From Scleromatobacter sp039920745 (GTDB lineage Bacteria; Pseudomonadota; Gammaproteobacteria; Burkholderiales; Burkholderiaceae_C): DNA of 64,000 nt. Both the position numbers and the translations under genes were made by a program. Location of the stretch: NCBI GenBank assembly GCA_039920745.1, contig JBDSDD010000039.1:1-64000 (forward strand), in the 5' to 3' direction. Of this stretch, positions 19,168 to 29,646 are shown in pieces. A model generated the notes under the pieces. That model made no database searches. It was given only the letters and a program-made list of their open reading frames with translations, and was not told where the DNA came from. Positions within the stretch are counted from its first letter, which is position 1, and each line of letters begins with the position of its first letter.

Positions 19168-20104
19168 ATGGACGATCCACCGCCGCGTCGAGTCGACGCC
19201 CACCGGCCCGCACTGGCGCCTGAGCGCCCGCCGCGGCGCCGACTCCGCCACGTGCGCCGGCTCGCTGAGCGTGCGCTTCGACGTCGGCAGCGTCATGCCG
19301 CGCCATTGGTATCACCTGGGCACCGCGATGCATGGCGCGCCCGAGATCGGCGTGATGCGCCGCCAACGCACGCTCACCTTGTGCAGCGACCTCGCGGGCG
19401 CGACCGAGCTGTTCGACCTGCGGGCGGATGGCGACGTCGCCGCGCTGCTGGTGCAGGCCACGATGCTGTGGCTCGCACGCGAGGGATCCGCCGCACCGGT
19501 CTTCGCCGAGTTGCCGGGCTCGCGCGACGCTGGCGCGCCCGCGCCGCACGAGACGCCGTATCGCCCCGAGGACTCCGCATTCTTCCAGGCGATCGGACGG
19601 CACTTCCTGCCCGAAGGGTCGCTCGCCCGACAGCCCGACGCGACGCACTGGCCCCCGCACCTTGCCGGCCTGCTGCCGCGCCACCCGCTCTACGCCGACA
19701 TGCTGCCGGCCGGGGTGCAGGCCGTGATCGGCCGCGCACCGGGCGAGGCCGCGGCGTGGATCGCCGCGCTCGACCAGGAGGGCTTCCAGTCGGGCCGCGC
19801 CGTGACCGTGGTCGACGGCGGGCCGGTCCACGAAGGCCACCTCAACGCCAGCGCCACGGCGCGCTCGGCCCGATGGCGCGAGGCCTTCGTCGACGCGTTC
19901 CCACATGCGATGCGCGCCGACAACGCGCCGGCCGGGGAGCCGCCTTCGTCGTTGCCCGCGTTCGCGCTCATCCTGGACGACACAGGCGAACTGGCCCGCC
20001 TGTTGCCAGCCGCCTGCGACGAGGGCGTCGTCACCCTGGCAGCACCCGCGACGCTTCCTCCGGGCCCGGCATGGTGCGCGCCAGTGCGGCGGACGCCGCG
20101 CTGA
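19160..20104 (+). CDS. aruG: arginine/ornithine N-succinyltransferase, beta subunit (AruG-like)
   Basis: 314 residues overlapping aruF by 8 bases. It keeps the family landmarks in the middle and C-terminal parts: HWYHLGTAMHGAPE, LTLCSDLAGATELFDL, FFQAIGRHFLP, HPLYADMLPAGVQAVIG and GFQSGRAVTVVDGGP. It is clearly more diverged than the alpha subunit and lacks the typical acyltransferase N-terminal block, suggesting a structural or regulatory role in the heteromer (inference). It is last in the arginine operon; a gap of 170 bases follows. Confidence 0.8.
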   Translation: MSEWTIHRRVESTPTGPHWRLSARRGADSATCAGSLSVRFDVGSVMPRHWYHLGTAMHGAPEIGVMRRQRTLTLCSDLAGATELFDLRADGDVAALLVQATMLWLAREGSAAPVFAELPGSRDAGAPAPHETPYRPEDSAFFQAIGRHFLPEGSLARQPDATHWPPHLAGLLPRHPLYADMLPAGVQAVIGRAPGEAAAWIAALDQEGFQSGRAVTVVDGGPVHEGHLNASATARSARWREAFVDAFPHAMRADNAPAGEPPSSLPAFALILDDTGELARLLPAACDEGVVTLAAPATLPPGPAWCAPVRRTPR

Positions 20105-20274
20105 GCCAGGGCGCCGGAGAACGGCCGTCAACAAACGCACGCTGGCCGCGGCGGCGGCCCTGTTACGTTAAAGAGACGGCCAGCGCAAGCCGATAAGCAA
20201 GGGAACGGCAAACGTCCAATCGCACGAATACGCGGTCCGGACGCTCGCTTTTCCAACGCTTGCGGAAGGCTCCC

Positions 20275-20727
20275 ATGAGTCAGGCCAATCCACGTCAGTA
20301 CCTGGGCGCGCTTCGCGCGGCCCTGGCCGCCGCCAAGGCGGAAAATGCATCCCGCGCCGCGGCGTATCACGTGCTCCCGAGCGGCATCAGTTGCAAGATG
20401 GACTGGGCCGGCTGGAGCGACCCCTGGTACAACGCGACGCCGCGCCAGCAAGCGCTGCTCGACGTGCTGCAGGACCTGATCGACGGCGGCGAGACCGACG
20501 TCCCGATGCTCGCGCTCAAGACCGCATTGCGCCTGGAGATCCCCGAACCAGCGATCCTGCGCAGCCGCGACAACGTGGGCGAGGACGGCGAGACCGGCTA
20601 CTTCTTCGACGACGTGCTGCACGCGCTGTACGCGCTCGACGCCCAGGACACCGAACAGGTCTTCTACGGCCTGATCGACCGCCTGATGCAGCCCGATTGC
20701 GTTCGCACTGGCCTGATCGCGCGCTGA
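20275..20727 (+). CDS. conserved hypothetical protein
   Basis: 150 residues starting MSQANPRQYLGALRAALAAA, with GGAAGG 6 bases upstream; an in-frame TTG at 20260 is less likely. It is cytoplasmic (no signal, no membrane helix) with a Trp-rich patch WAGWSDPWYNATPRQQALLD and an acidic C-terminal half. The family is not recognised. It stands alone, 170 bases after the arginine operon and 85 bases before the next gene. Confidence 0.7.
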   Translation: MSQANPRQYLGALRAALAAAKAENASRAAAYHVLPSGISCKMDWAGWSDPWYNATPRQQALLDVLQDLIDGGETDVPMLALKTALRLEIPEPAILRSRDNVGEDGETGYFFDDVLHALYALDAQDTEQVFYGLIDRLMQPDCVRTGLIAR

Positions 20728-20812
20728 TTCACCCGGTCAAAAGCAAGCGACGGCTCACAAAGCGTCGATAACTCTCGTCGCGCGGGTGCGGGACGTCGCC
20801 ATAATCGGCGTC

Positions 20813-21664
20813 ATGCTGACGTCAAGCCTACGCCCCCTCCTGGCCGCCGCCCTGGTCGCCTGCGCCATCTCGACCTCGGCCGCCCCGCGCACGCCGCTGG
20901 TGACGATGCTGGACGGCGACGCCACGCTGCTGCGCGACGGCGCCCGCTTCGCGCTGGCCGAAGGCGTGCGCCTGCAGGCCGGCGACCTCCTCATGACCGG
21001 CCCGCAGACGCGCCTGCTGCGCGTCGAGTTCCCCGGCGGCCCCGGCCTCGCGTTCGGCCCCGACAGCCGCGCGATGCTCATGCCCAACCTCGGTGACGAC
21101 GGCCTGCACGCCGGCGCCTACCTGCTGTCCGGCTGGGTCAAGCTGGCCGCTCCGGCCGGCGTCTCCGGGGCCATCCGCAGCCGCGTCGCCGATTCCGACA
21201 CCAGTGGCGGCACGCTGATCCTGGACGTCCAGGCCGACACCGCCCAGGCCTTCGCCGAGTCCGGCCCCTCGCGCGTGCAGCCGCGCGCGCGTGACGCCCA
21301 GGCGCAGGGGCTCCGGTCCGGCGAGATGCTCACGCTGGCGGCCGCCGGCGCCAAGCCGGCGCTCGCCAAGGGCGCTTCACCGGCGTTCGTCCAGGCGATG
21401 CCGCGTGCCTTCATGGACTCGCTGCCGTCACGCGCGACCGCCTTCCCCACCGACGTCGCGCCGCGCCGGCTGGGCGAGATGAGCTACGCCGACGCCCAGC
21501 CATGGATCGACGCCGAAGCACCGCTGCGCCAGGTGTTCGCGGCCCGCTGGCGCCGCCTCGCGGCCGATCCGCAGTTCCGCAGCGGCCTGGTCGCCGGACT
21601 CAAGGCGCATCCCGAATGGACTCCCATCCTGTACCCGAGCGCCAAAGCGGCCTCGGCTCGCTGA
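20813..21664 (+). CDS. exported FecR-like domain protein
   Basis: 283 residues from ATG 20813, with signal peptide MLTSSLRPLLAAALVACA ending near STSAA; a GTG at 20786 would add nine residues. Residues about 30-130 resemble the FecR fold: VTMLDGDATLLRDGARFALA, GVRLQAGDLLMTGPQTRLLR, GPDSRAMLM. The rest is unassigned, ending in a conserved-looking tryptophan-containing block (WRRLAADPQFRSGLVAGLKA). No sigma factor or TonB receptor is adjacent, so this is not classic iron signalling. CATAAT at 20800-20805 is so near the ATG that a leaderless message is possible. The next genes are a heme sensor and a Ser/Thr kinase, 31 and 25 bases apart, so an envelope signalling unit is likely. Confidence 0.72.
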   Translation: MLTSSLRPLLAAALVACAISTSAAPRTPLVTMLDGDATLLRDGARFALAEGVRLQAGDLLMTGPQTRLLRVEFPGGPGLAFGPDSRAMLMPNLGDDGLHAGAYLLSGWVKLAAPAGVSGAIRSRVADSDTSGGTLILDVQADTAQAFAESGPSRVQPRARDAQAQGLRSGEMLTLAAAGAKPALAKGASPAFVQAMPRAFMDSLPSRATAFPTDVAPRRLGEMSYADAQPWIDAEAPLRQVFAARWRRLAADPQFRSGLVAGLKAHPEWTPILYPSAKAASAR

Positions 21665-21695
21665 CCCGCACGCCACTCACAAGCCAAGCCCTGCC

Positions 21696-22568
21696 ATGAA
21701 GCTCCTCGTCAAGTTCAACCTGGTGTTCCTGCTCGTGTTCCTGGTGGGCCTCGGCGCCTCCAGCCTGATCGCGCGCAACATGCTGCAGCGCGCCGCCAAG
21801 GACGACGTCGTCGACCGCGCCCGCCTGCTGATGACCGGCGCCCAAGGCGTCAGCACCTACACGGCCACGCAGATCAAGCCGCTGCTCGAGACGCAGATGA
21901 AGTACACCTTCCTGCCGCAGTCGGTGCCGGCCTATTCGGCGGCCGAGGTACTGGCCCACCTGCAGAAGACCTATCCAGACTACGCGTTCAAGTCGGCGAT
22001 GCTCAACCCGACCAACCCGCGTGACCGCGCGGTGGCGTGGGAGGAGGACATCGTCGCGGCCTTCAAGAAGCAGCCCGACATGAAGGAGTTCATCGGCGAG
22101 CGCGAGACGCCCACGGGTGCCGCGCTGTACATCGCGCGTCCGATCGTCATCACCAACCCGGGCTGCCTGGCCTGCCACAGCACGCCCGACGCCGCGCCCA
22201 AGACGCTCACCGACAAGTACGGCCCCGCCAACGGCTTCGGCTGGACCCTCAACGAGCCGCTGGGCGCCACGGTGGTGTCGGTGCCGCTGACGCTGCCGCT
22301 CAAGCAGGCCGACCACGCGCTGCTGGTCGTGATGGGCGTGCTCACTGGCGTGTTCGTGCTGATCGGCGCGGCGCTCAACCTGATGCTCTATCGTCTCGTC
22401 ATCCGGCCGGTGAGCGCGCTGTCGGGCATTGCCGACCGCGTGTCGCTGGGCGAGTTCGAGGCGCCCGAATTCAGGGTCCAGTCCAACGACGAGATCGGCG
22501 TGCTGTCCGAATCGTTCAACCGCATGCGCACGAGCCTGGCGCATGCGATGAAAATGTTGGACAGTTGA
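21696..22568 (+). CDS. c-type heme sensor (DUF3365 / Tll0287-like) with HAMP domain
   Basis: 290 residues. Membrane helix about 5-24, a periplasmic DUF3365 domain (about 30-205) with one CXXCH heme site, Cys157-Leu-Ala-Cys160-His161, a second helix (about 210-232) and a HAMP-like cytoplasmic segment (RLVIRPVSALSGIADRVSLG to FNRMRTSLAHAM) that ends the protein. There is no output domain, so it must pass its signal to a partner. The next gene, 25 bases downstream, encodes a Ser/Thr protein kinase. Family relatives bind heme and are thought to sense redox state or small gases. The sequence needs cytochrome c maturation for heme attachment. Confidence 0.85.
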   Translation: MKLLVKFNLVFLLVFLVGLGASSLIARNMLQRAAKDDVVDRARLLMTGAQGVSTYTATQIKPLLETQMKYTFLPQSVPAYSAAEVLAHLQKTYPDYAFKSAMLNPTNPRDRAVAWEEDIVAAFKKQPDMKEFIGERETPTGAALYIARPIVITNPGCLACHSTPDAAPKTLTDKYGPANGFGWTLNEPLGATVVSVPLTLPLKQADHALLVVMGVLTGVFVLIGAALNLMLYRLVIRPVSALSGIADRVSLGEFEAPEFRVQSNDEIGVLSESFNRMRTSLAHAMKMLDS

Positions 22569-22593
22569 CACCCCACCCCGTATCTGACCCGAC

Positions 22594-24072
22594 ATGACGA
22601 CTCCGATCCCCGAGCGCATCGGCAAGTACACGATCTCCGAGGTCCTCGGCCGTGGCTCCATGGGCACGGTCTACAAGGGCTTCGACCCGCACATCCACCG
22701 GGCAGTGGCGATCAAGACGATCCACCGCGAACTGCTGGGCGACTCGACCGCGGTCGACTCGATCGCCGCGCGCTTTCGCAACGAGGCCAAGGCCGTCGGA
22801 CGCATCGCCCACCCGGGCGTCGTCGCGATCTACGACTTCGGCGAGGACGGCGATGTCACCTTCATCGCGATGGAGTTCGTCGACGGCCGCACGCTGGACG
22901 ACATCCTGGGCATGCGCCAGATGCTGTCCGAGGCCAACGTGCTGGCCGTGATGGACCAGTTGCTGGAGGCGCTGTCCGTCGCGCACGCGCAGGGCGTCTG
23001 GCACCGCGACATCAAGCCAGCCAACCTCATCGTCACCAAGTCGGGCCAGGTCAAGCTGACCGACTTCGGCATCGCGCGGCTGGAGGACGCCAACCTGACG
23101 CAGGTGTCGTCGATGATCGGCACGCCGGCCTACATGGCACCCGAGCAGTTCATCGGCAAGGGCATCGACCACCGCGCCGACCTGTTCGCCTGCGGCGTGC
23201 TGCTGTACCGCATGCTCACCGGCCGGCGCGCGTTCACCGGCGCCACGCAGGAGGTGATGTACAAGATCCTCAACGAGCACCCGCCGGCGCCCAGCATCGT
23301 CACGCAGGGCGCGCGTCCAGCGGCGTTCGACGCGATCGTCGCGCGCTCCATGGCCAAGAACCCGGCCGAACGCTACCCCGATGCGCTGGCGATGCGCGCC
23401 GCGCTGCAGGCGCTGTCGCGCGCGCCCGCCTCGGGGTCAGCCAAGGCCACGGTGATCCTGCCGATCCCGCGCGACGGCGAGCAGCCGGCCGCCGTCACGG
23501 CCAGCGCCGTGTCGCCCAGCGTGGCGTCGCCGCGCGAGGCGCCGCCGCCGCGCGACGCGGCGATGTCGTCCGCCTCGGGCACCGGCGCCGGCGTTACCGG
23601 CTGGGATCCGGCCGAACTGAGCCGCATCGAGCGCGCACTCGCCACGCACGTGGGGCCGATGGCGCGCGTGATGGTGCGCGAGGCCGCGCGCAGCCACGCC
23701 GACACCGACAGCCTGACGAGCGCGGTCGCCCGCCACATCGTCGAGGATGCCAAGCGCAAGCAGTTCATCGATGCGACGCGCGGTGCGGGCGCCAGCCGCG
23801 TCACCCCGGTGCCCTCGCCGATGTCCAGCGGCGCCACGACGATCCCGCCAGTGCCCGCCGTGGCCACCACGCCCGACCCGCTCAGCGACGACTTCAAGGC
23901 GCATGTCCTGGCCATCGTCACCCGCAAGATGGGTCCGATCGCCCGCGTGATGGTCAAGCGCGCCGCCGAGGCGTCCGGCGGCGGCCAGGGGCGTTTCGTC
24001 CAGCTGCTGCTGGAGGCGCTCCCCGAGGCGGATCGCTGGGTGGTGCAGGGCGAGATCAACAAGCTGGGTTGA
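22594..24072 (+). CDS. eukaryotic-type Ser/Thr protein kinase
   Basis: 492 residues. Kinase domain about 12-275: glycine loop LGRGSMGTVYKG, catalytic Lys41 (VAIKTI), HRDIKPANLIV, DFGIARLED and MAPEQF. A Pro/Ala-rich linker (about 280-345) follows. The C-terminal part carries two related helical modules, GPMARVMVREAA in the first and GPIARVMVKRAA in the second, each in a roughly 50-residue unit. There is no membrane helix, so it is cytoplasmic. The neighbouring heme/HAMP protein is the probable sensor input (inference). No matching PP2C phosphatase or FHA protein lies nearby. Confidence 0.92.
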   Translation: MTTPIPERIGKYTISEVLGRGSMGTVYKGFDPHIHRAVAIKTIHRELLGDSTAVDSIAARFRNEAKAVGRIAHPGVVAIYDFGEDGDVTFIAMEFVDGRTLDDILGMRQMLSEANVLAVMDQLLEALSVAHAQGVWHRDIKPANLIVTKSGQVKLTDFGIARLEDANLTQVSSMIGTPAYMAPEQFIGKGIDHRADLFACGVLLYRMLTGRRAFTGATQEVMYKILNEHPPAPSIVTQGARPAAFDAIVARSMAKNPAERYPDALAMRAALQALSRAPASGSAKATVILPIPRDGEQPAAVTASAVSPSVASPREAPPPRDAAMSSASGTGAGVTGWDPAELSRIERALATHVGPMARVMVREAARSHADTDSLTSAVARHIVEDAKRKQFIDATRGAGASRVTPVPSPMSSGATTIPPVPAVATTPDPLSDDFKAHVLAIVTRKMGPIARVMVKRAAEASGGGQGRFVQLLLEALPEADRWVVQGEINKLG

Positions 24073-24240
24073 TCCCGATCAGGCTGGCCACCCGCCTGTA
24101 ACCCGGTTGATGGCCAGGCATCCCCCGAAGCTGCCATATCGGTGGAAAATGACTCCGGGAGCCGCGCCGCCGCCCCGCCTCGTCACCGAGGCCGGGCCCG
24201 TGCCCGCGACTCCGCCCTCCTTCACCCTGGAACAGCGCCG

Positions 24241-26478
<2,238 letters not shown>

Positions 26479-26514
26479 GGTTCGCCGCGCCCAGGAACGG
26501 CCCGGCCGCGCCCA

Positions 26515-27078
26515 TCAGCGTGCGGGCCGCTCCAACGACGGCTCGACGTCACTCGGTGCAACAGGGGCTCGGGCCTCGGCAGGGTCGATCGCCGCCTGCG
26601 CCTTGGCGGCTTCGAGGGCGTCGATGGCCTCGAAGCCGTCCTCGAACATGCCGAACTGCTGGTTGGCCAGCGCGATCGCCGGGCGCTCGTCGCACCACGG
26701 GTTCACGCCCAGCCGGCGCGCGAGACGCCAGCAGAAGCGGTCGCGTTCGGCCTCGGGCACGACCACCGCGGCGGCGTGCACCCAGGCGTGCGCCTGGTCT
26801 ATCCGCACGGACGGCGGTAGCAGCGCGCTACGCCGATCGGCGCGATCGACGTGGCGCTGCAGGATCAGCCCGTACTGGCGCGCGGCGTCGAGCGCCGGCA
26901 CCAGGGCCACGCGATCGGCGTAGCGCATCGCGCCCACATCCACGGCGTCCCGGCCCAGCAGGTCCAGTGCGAACAGCAGCGCACCGAGCGCGGCATCGCT
27001 GGCGATGGGCTCGTAGACGACGTCTTCGTGGGTGACGCGGATCGCGTCGCCGCGCAGCGAGGTCAGGGTGGCGGGCAT
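26515..27078 (-). CDS. hypothetical protein
   Basis: 187 residues from ATG 27078 (MPATLTSLRGDAIRVTHEDV). A longer reading from TTG 27168 would run through the hairpin at 27119-27147, so it is rejected. It is soluble and alpha-rich by appearance, with a Pro/Ala/Glu-rich tail. No family recognised; a segment FCWRLARRLGVNPWCDERPA is the most distinctive part. It converges with icd, 36 bases apart. No clear Shine-Dalgarno, so the start is uncertain. Confidence 0.6.
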   Translation of the reverse strand: MPATLTSLRGDAIRVTHEDVVYEPIASDAALGALLFALDLLGRDAVDVGAMRYADRVALVPALDAARQYGLILQRHVDRADRRSALLPPSVRIDQAHAWVHAAAVVVPEAERDRFCWRLARRLGVNPWCDERPAIALANQQFGMFEDGFEAIDALEAAKAQAAIDPAEARAPVAPSDVEPSLERPAR

Positions 27079-27118
27079 GGTGTCGGAGTCGGCAAGGGGC
27101 GTTGACCAGGGCCGCAAA

Positions 27119-27147
27119 GCGAAACGCCAACCGGGCAGGTTGGCGTT
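27119..27147 (-). terminator. terminator-like hairpin after the porin gene
   Basis: AACGCCAACC (27123-27132) pairs with GGTTGGCGTT (27138-27147) around a 5-base loop, with GCG/CGC extending the stem past a bulged A. On the minus strand it is followed by TTTCGCTTT, a moderate U tract. It probably ends the kdgD-porin transcript. Confidence 0.7.
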
Positions 27148-27265
27148 CGCGTCGGGCCGTGCGGCCAATCATAAGCCAGCCGCTGGCTACCCGGCAGGTC
27201 AGGTCGGCGAGCCTTCGGCGGGCCTGGTGTGCTCCTCGGTCTTTTCCGCGTGGCCGAATCGGCGC

Positions 27266-28375
27266 TCAGAACTTGTGCACCACCCCGAGTTGCAGGCCGG
27301 TGATGGTGCGGCCGTTGACGTCGTTGGGGTTCGTGAAGTTGGACTTCAGGCCGCCCGAGCCGGACGGACGCCAGCCGCCGTTGGTATCGTTGCGGATCGT
27401 GTCGACCAGCGCCAGCAGCATCGTGCGCTTGGACAGGTCGTAGTACGCACCGGCTGCACCGCCATTGGCGCCGCGCTCGCGGCCCGACTTGTCCTGGATG
27501 TGGCCCCACAGCGCGCCGATGCGCAGTTGCGAGGTGACGTTGTAGTCGACCGAGCCCTGCCAGATGTCATAGAAGTGGTTCAGGTCGGGATTGGTGCCGG
27601 CGTTGTAGCCACCCGAGCCTCCGAGGATCGCGCCCGCGGTCTTGCTGAGCGCGGTCGCCGTGTTGTTGTTGCTGTGCACGTAGGCCAGGTAGACCGTGCC
27701 CTTGCCGTACATCCAGTTGGCATAGAGGTTGTCGTAGACCACGGCCTTGTTGATGGTGGCGTGCGTCGGCGGCTCGCCGCGCAGGCCCAGGTAGCCGACG
27801 CGCAAGCTGTCGGCCACGTAGTCCAGGCCCAGTTGGTAGACCACAGGGTGGTTGCCGACGGGCGACTCCGGCAAGGACGCATGGGCCTCGACCTGCAGGC
27901 CGACGTAGCGCTTGGTGATGAACGACACGTCGTTGTCGTAGCGCGAGGGCACGCCGAAGTTGTTGATCATCGAGCCGAGGGTGCGGGCCGTGAAGTCGAT
28001 GTAGTTGCCGCGCGCCTGGATCGGCCCGTTCTGGCGGCCGACACGGAACTCGGCCCATGGAGTGTCCAGCCCGACGTAGGACTGGCGGTCGAACAGGATG
28101 CCGTTGGTGGCCGACGACCCGTTGTCGGAGTTGAAGCCGCCTTCGAGCCGGAACGTGGCGCCGTAGCCGCCACCCAGGTCCTCGTTGCCGCGCAGGCCCC
28201 AGCGGGAGCGCTGATAGGCACCGTCCTCCATGGCAATGGTCTTCGTGCCGCTGCTGCTGTGCATGTAGTTGCCGTAGAGGTCGATGTTGCCGTACAGCGT
28301 GACGCTGGAGGATTCGGCGTAGGCGCCGGAGGCGATGCCGAGCAGCAGCGCGGCGGCGATGGGCGTGGTCTTCAT
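27266..28375 (-). CDS. Gram-negative trimeric porin
   Basis: 369 residues with signal peptide MKTTPIAAALLLGIASGAYA and the classic betaproteobacterial porin pattern: SSVTLYGNIDLYGNYM, RWGLRGNEDLGGGYGATFRL, FDRQSYVGLDTPWAEFRVGR and a C-terminal strand ending VVHKF with terminal Phe for BAM recognition. AGGAG precedes the start. It is 101 bases downstream of kdgD on the same strand, so it is probably the outer-membrane route for hexuronates. A weaker GntR-like site (TTGTCGAACTC, 28413-28423) lies upstream. Confidence 0.92.
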   Translation of the reverse strand: MKTTPIAAALLLGIASGAYAESSSVTLYGNIDLYGNYMHSSSGTKTIAMEDGAYQRSRWGLRGNEDLGGGYGATFRLEGGFNSDNGSSATNGILFDRQSYVGLDTPWAEFRVGRQNGPIQARGNYIDFTARTLGSMINNFGVPSRYDNDVSFITKRYVGLQVEAHASLPESPVGNHPVVYQLGLDYVADSLRVGYLGLRGEPPTHATINKAVVYDNLYANWMYGKGTVYLAYVHSNNNTATALSKTAGAILGGSGGYNAGTNPDLNHFYDIWQGSVDYNVTSQLRIGALWGHIQDKSGRERGANGGAAGAYYDLSKRTMLLALVDTIRNDTNGGWRPSGSGGLKSNFTNPNDVNGRTITGLQLGVVHKF

Positions 28376-28476
28376 GCGGGGGTCTCCTCGTGACCTTGAA
28401 GGTCTGTGGTGGTTGTCGAACTCGAAAAAGACAGGCCGCAGCGGCCTCCGGCACCGTGCGCCTTGGTGTCTGGCGC

Positions 28477-29388
28477 CTACTGCGGGCCGAGCGTGGCGAT
28501 CAGCGCACGCAGTTGCTCGACCTCGTGGGCTTCGAGGTCGGACAGCGGCGGGCGCACCGGCCCGGCGGAGTGGCCGACGAGCGTGGCGCCGGCCTTCACG
28601 ATGGACACGGCGTAGCCCTCGCCGCGATTGCGCAGCGCGATGTAGGGCAGGAAGAAGTCGCGGATCAGGGCGTCGCAGGTGGCCGAGTCGCCTGACGCGT
28701 GCGCCGCGTAGAACGTCATCGCCATGCGCGGCGCAAAGTTGAAGACGGCCGACGAGTAGACCGGGCAGCCCATCGCCTTGTACGCGCCAGCGAACACCTC
28801 GGCGGTGGGCAGGCCGCCCAGGTAGGCGAAGCGGTCGCCGAGGGTCTGGCGCACGGCGACGAATTTCTCGATGTCGCCGACGCCGTCCTTGAAGCCGACC
28901 AGGTTCGGGCAGTGCTGCGCGAGGACTTGCAACGACGCCGGCGTCAGCCGGCAGCCCCCGCGGTTGTAGACGATCACGCCGATCGCGACGCTGCGGCACA
29001 CCGCCTCGATGTGCGCGACGAGCCCGGCCTGGCTGCCCTCGGTGAGGTAGTGCGGCAGCAGCAGGATGCCTTGCGCGCCCAGGCGCTCGGCCTCCTGGGC
29101 GTACTTGATGGCCAGCGTGGTGCCGCCGCCGGCGCCCGCGACGATGGGCGTGCGGCCGCGGCAGGTGTCCAGCGCGACGCGGATCACGTCGGCGAACTCG
29201 CCCGGCTCCAGCGAGAAGAACTCGCCGGTGCCGCCCGCGGCGAACAGCACCGAGGCGCCATAGGGCTGGAGCCATTCCAGACGCTCGGCGTAGGCGGCCG
29301 ATGCGAAGCGCAACGACGCGTCGAAGTCGGTCAACGGAAACGACAGCAAGCCGGCCTGCAGCACGGACTTGAGCTCTTGGGGGGTCAT
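28477..29388 (-). CDS. kdgD: 5-dehydro-4-deoxyglucarate dehydratase
   Basis: 303 residues, DHDPS/NAL aldolase superfamily, normal length. Residues LLSFPLTDFD, GGTGEFFSLEPGEF, Tyr141 in VIVYNRGG and Schiff-base Lys167 in NLVGFKDGVGD are those of KdgD. It decarboxylates and dehydrates 5-keto-4-deoxyglucarate to 2-oxoglutarate semialdehyde. It is divergent from uronate dehydrogenase (udh) and shares its promoter region, fitting the oxidative hexuronate pathway. Generic DHDPS is excluded by the FPLTDF and YNRGG motifs. Confidence 0.92.
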   Translation of the reverse strand: MTPQELKSVLQAGLLSFPLTDFDASLRFASAAYAERLEWLQPYGASVLFAAGGTGEFFSLEPGEFADVIRVALDTCRGRTPIVAGAGGGTTLAIKYAQEAERLGAQGILLLPHYLTEGSQAGLVAHIEAVCRSVAIGVIVYNRGGCRLTPASLQVLAQHCPNLVGFKDGVGDIEKFVAVRQTLGDRFAYLGGLPTAEVFAGAYKAMGCPVYSSAVFNFAPRMAMTFYAAHASGDSATCDALIRDFFLPYIALRNRGEGYAVSIVKAGATLVGHSAGPVRPPLSDLEAHEVEQLRALIATLGPQ

Positions 29389-29469
29389 TGGCGTTTGTCT
29401 CCGCGGTAGGGTGGCGGTTGCTGCGAGGCGCCCACTCAGGGATCTTTTTAGGCCCTATGTTGTCAGTCA

Positions 29470-29480
29470 TCGTATAACAA
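29470..29480. promoter_or_regulatory. GntR/FadR-type operator match, kdgD side
   Basis: TCGTATAACAA fits the FadR-subfamily GntR consensus TNGTNNNACNA. It lies 82 bases upstream of kdgD in the divergent kdgD-udh region. The rest of 29389-29646 shows no other strong signal apart from the second site below. Confidence 0.5.
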
Positions 29481-29621
29481 GAGGGAAACATTCAACCCCG
29501 GGAAAGCCCTCGGGAACACGCCTCGCCGCGCCGCTTCCCCGCTATGGCAAAAGGCACGTCGGCGGAGGTTTGGGTTAACCCTCTGTGCTGGCCCTGAATC
29601 AGGCTCTACATTTCGATAATG

Positions 29622-29632
29622 TTGTACGACAA
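29622..29632. promoter_or_regulatory. GntR/FadR-type operator match, udh side
   Basis: TTGTACGACAA fits TNGTNNNACNA and is the core of GTTGT-ACG-ACAAC, an exact inverted repeat. It abuts GATAAT (29615-29620), a good -10 hexamer, so a bound repressor would block RNA polymerase at the udh promoter. The regulator gene itself is not in the window. Confidence 0.58.
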
Positions 29633-29646
29633 CCTATGACGGGCCA

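Noticed and set aside
20813..21664. FecR-like protein as an iron-signalling anti-sigma factor
   Set aside because: No ECF sigma factor or TonB receptor next to it and the protein is exported without a cytoplasmic anti-sigma domain.
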